Positions 21,905-22,841 of a stretch of DNA of 22,841 bases are shown one piece after another; the stretch's first letter is position 1, and every line of letters starts with the position of its first letter. A model generated the notes under the pieces. It had not been told where the DNA came from, searched no databases, and saw only the letters and a list, made by a program, of their open reading frames with translations. Source of the DNA: Emiliania huxleyi CCMP1516 (taxonomy: Eukaryota > Haptophyta > Isochrysidales > Noelaerhabdaceae); contig NW_005198467.1 in assembly GCF_000372725.1 (NCBI RefSeq), positions 183,786 through 206,626 of the forward strand, written 5' to 3'. The translations under genes were made by a program, and so were the position numbers.

Positions 21905-22841
21905 CTAAGCGACTCCGTTAAGAGCGGCAATGCACTTAGCACCGTGCACAATGCCGCTGTCCCCGCACGCTAGCTCGTTCACCGTCTGCCACGCCACGGC
22001 GGTGTGGAGGACGACAGACAAGCGCTGCATCTGCAGCCCGTGCCAGTTCTTGGTGGTCCATGTGACCTCATCGAGGTGCTGAGCGTGCGAAAGTTTGTTA
22101 CTCAGCTGGTCCGCCGCCTGCCGAAGAATTTTGCGGACGCCGTCCCCGAAGCCGCCGAACGTCTCGAAGTCGAGCAAACGCAGGTCGCAATTCTTCTCGA
22201 AGTCGAGCAAACGCAGGTCGCAATTCTTCTCCCGCGCGAACCGGTAGTCGCCCTTCTTGTAGGGGGCCGTCACAGGTGCCCCCGCCTCCGCCTCCCCCTC
22301 CCCCTCACTCTCCCCCTCCTCCTCTTCCGCCGCCGCCGCCTCCGCCTCTGCATCCTCCGCCTCCCTCCCCCCCTCCCCCCCCCCCTCCGGCCGCGGCCAT
22401 GCAGCATGCCCTAACACTAAGTCGAGCAGCGCCCGCTCGGTGTTGCCGAAGGCGACAAAAGCCCCCTTCCAGCCGAGCCGATCGCCACCCTTGCACGCGA
22501 GCGAGCTCGTGAGTTTCAAGTCGCCAACGAGGCGCACATGCCCTTTGCCGATGTTCGCCGCCGCCACGTCAGGTTGTTTTGGGTTACTGTAACTGAGGTG
22601 TGCAGTCGGCTCCATCTCGATGAGCATGCCCCACGCCGAGCGAAGGGTCTTGACGAGTCGTTTGCGAGCAGGTATTTGTGTCGTGTTGCGTGCTTCGCAC
22701 GCGGGTTGACCATTGCGGCATCGCCGAGTTCTTCGTGCGGCTTGCCGTTTGGCGCCTTCTTGCCCGCCTCCACCGCCTGGCAGGCAACATCGAGCGGGAG
22801 GCCGAGGCGGCGCTGAACTGTAATGCGCATCGCCCATGCTG
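21905..22841 (-). CDS. Unrecognised protein with acidic low-complexity region (5' end at or beyond window edge)
   Basis: Stop TAG at 21905. Protein-like parts: a start MRITVQRRLGLPLDVACQAV (ATG at 22830) in one frame. A second frame carries SAWGMLIEMEPTAHLSYSNP, IGKGHVRLVGDLKLTSSLAC and WKGAFVAFGNTERALLDLVL. The two would join through a 62-nt GT-AG intron near 22644-22705 (inferred). An Ala/Glu/Gly acidic tract follows (about 22268-22390, EEEEGESEGEGEAEAG), then YKKGDYRFAREKNCDLRLLD, a duplicated 11-residue block, and a helical C-terminus (VRKILRQAADQLSNKLSHAQ). No family was recognised. An ATG in the second frame at 22837 gives an Arg-rich start I consider unlikely. Confidence 0.55.
   Translation of the reverse strand, partial: SMGDAHYSSAPPRPPARCCLPGGGGGQEGAKRQAARRTRRCRNGQPACEARNTTQIPARKRLVKTLRSAWGMLIEMEPTAHLSYSNPKQPDVAAANIGKGHVRLVGDLKLTSSLACKGGDRLGWKGAFVAFGNTERALLDLVLGHAAWPRPEGGGEGGREAEDAEAEAAAAEEEEGESEGEGEAEAGAPVTAPYKKGDYRFAREKNCDLRLLDFEKNCDLRLLDFETFGGFGDGVRKILRQAADQLSNKLSHAQHLDEVTWTTKNWHGLQMQRLSVVLHTAVAWQTVNELACGDSGIVHGAKCIAALNGVA
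22175..22241 (-). repeat. 33-bp in-frame tandem duplication
   Basis: GTCGAGCAAACGCAGGTCGC plus AATTCTTCTCGAA occurs twice head-to-tail with no divergence in the shared part. It gives EKNCDLRLLDF twice in the protein. Confidence 0.9.

Noticed and set aside
21053..21973. 306-codon plus-strand ORF
   Set aside because: Full antisense shadow of aspartic protease exon 1.

Overview
The window is nuclear DNA from a GC-rich unicellular eukaryote, most likely an alga. A haptophyte-like genome is my best guess (inference, not provable here). The grounds are very high GC, many very short introns, mostly GC-AG introns, an abundance of BspA/DUF285 and leucine-rich-repeat pieces, and long simple repeats. 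None of the operon, ribosome-binding-site or CRISPR logic of prokaryotes is present.

Layout. 1-1521 (+): 3' part of an ankyrin-repeat/cyclophilin fusion. 1698-2078 (+): small unrecognised ORF after a long (CA)n tract. 2079-4300: repeat-rich DNA with two copies of a dispersed repeat whose 3' tail is (CCTTA)n. 4297-4465 (+): a stranded BspA-type LRR exon. 4486-9419 (-): a complete glutamine:fructose-6-phosphate aminotransferase gene, rebuilt as 17 exons with every phase consistent (652 aa). 9420-11660: poorly understood GC-rich DNA with weak ORFs. 11664-12756 (+): a METTL21-like methyltransferase with one unexplained frame change. 13244-16487 (-): an acyl-CoA oxidase-like gene, rebuilt as 10 exons (581 aa). 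16669-17259 (+): a trypsin-fragment/DUF285 chimera followed by a third, inverted copy of the (CCTTA)n repeat. 17462-18544 (-): an intact intronless coiled-coil protein. 18818-19303 (+): a hypothetical. 20022-21781 (-): a membrane-anchored pepsin-family protease with 4 exons (494 aa). 21905-22841 (-): an unrecognised acidic-repeat protein running to the window edge.

The most interesting signal is in the introns, not in a gene. Across 30 introns that I could place by restoring conserved proteins, the donor is GC in 21, GT in 8 and GA in 1. The acceptor is AG in all, and AG is followed by G in 29 of 30. In most introns the 5' end is a diverged copy (about 20-32 nt) of the start of the downstream exon, followed by about 40 nt of unrelated filler ending in AG, giving a recurrent unit of about 70 nt. 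Larger introns are multiples of such units (2 x 72, 2 x 74, 2 x 70, 5 x 88 and 11 x 60 bp) or carry 10-11 bp GCCGAGA-type arrays. This looks like ongoing intron birth by duplication plus insertion, followed by tandem growth. Two protease introns share a small palindromic insert in opposite orientations, which points to a mobile introner-like element.

The genes are not an operon or a pathway: hexosamine synthesis, fatty-acid oxidation, proteolysis, protein folding and protein methylation lie next to each other as in ordinary dense protist genomes.
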